Of a DNA stretch of 52,304 nt, positions 52,250-52,304 are shown piece by piece. A model generated the notes under the pieces. That model worked only from the letters and a program-made list of their open reading frames with translations. It was not told the origin of the DNA and made no database searches. A program made the translations under genes and the position numbers. Source of the DNA: Bacteroidales bacterium (GTDB lineage: Bacteria; Bacteroidota; Bacteroidia; Bacteroidales; UBA932); assembly GCA_024398095.1 (NCBI GenBank), contig JAKSJK010000008.1, forward strand, positions 1 through 52,304. The letters run 5' to 3'. The stretch's first letter is position 1. The number at the start of each line of letters is the position of its first letter.

Positions 52250-52304
52250 ATGAAAACCAAGCCCCTTACCCAGCTCAGAGAGTTGATTGCGGCAGCCCTC
52301 AAAA
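52250..52304 (+). CDS. Start of a truncated gene, identity unknown
   Basis: ATG 52250 opens a frame running off the right edge with 18 residues visible (MKTKPLTQLRELIAAALK). It is preceded by TTACTTTG, close to the promoter consensus. The composition returns toward core-like GC content. The N-terminus might belong to a transposase or a small regulatory protein, but 18 residues do not allow a call. Confidence 0.35.
   Translation, partial: MKTKPLTQLRELIAAALK

Overview
The window comes from a Bacteroidota chromosome, most likely an uncultured gut or rumen Bacteroidales. The evidence is a SusC/SusD operon, many lipoproteins with a Cys lipobox, BACON, fimbrillin-like and FISUMP-type domains, a short primary sigma factor (286 aa), probable glycine-lipid synthesis genes, and repeated TAnnTTTG promoter boxes upstream of genes. 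Composition is fairly GC-rich and uniform to about 50,260, then switches abruptly to AT-rich.

Layout. (1) 1-7,889: surface lipoproteins. These are the tail of a FISUMP-like protein, a GH3 glycosidase fused to a fimbrillin-like domain, an MFS transporter, and a three-gene operon (collagen-like/FISUMP protein, triple Ig-like protein, fimbrillin-like/FISUMP protein) that ends at a paired hairpin terminator. (2) 7,974-18,882, minus strand: one compact operon of FAD oxidoreductase with a Tat signal, zinc metalloprotease, SusC, SusD, DUF4843 lipoprotein and PKD-like lipoprotein. The accessory lipoproteins resemble those of peptide-binding SusCD complexes. Divergent from it are a small lipoprotein, an M64 peptidase and a flavin reductase. 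Together they suggest a protein or glycoprotein harvesting locus. (3) 21,092-30,743: housekeeping genes, namely phosphomannose isomerase, S4 RNA-binding protein, HAD phosphatase, DUF4290, FtsK, a LolA-like carrier, a TMEM43-family protein, MnmA with a large insertion, and a UDP-glucuronate epimerase-like enzyme. (4) 30,911-41,530: a BACON/GLUG-like lipoprotein, cytidine deaminase, a GlsA/GlsB-like acyltransferase pair, SRP RNA, an unexplained structured segment, tRNA-Gly(CCC), an M16 protease, an HI0933-type flavoprotein, and tRNA-Thr(CGU) followed after one base by a binding-protein lipoprotein gene. (5) 41,531-49,938: core genes, namely a DEDDh exonuclease, DnaN, an HtrA protease, RpoD, ArgS and a YgiQ radical SAM protein. 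(6) 49,996-52,304: an accessory tail with a GC-rich non-coding tract, two AT-rich cassettes that share a promoter-bearing repeat, each with a broken reading frame overlapping a lipoprotein gene, and the start of a truncated gene at the right edge.

The strongest leads are the tRNA-Thr/lipoprotein junction, the structured segment between SRP RNA and tRNA-Gly, the repeat-led lipoprotein cassettes that may be orphan toxin/immunity modules, and the divergent protease/SusCD locus with an exported flavoenzyme. All assignments were made by reading the sequence; no database search was run.
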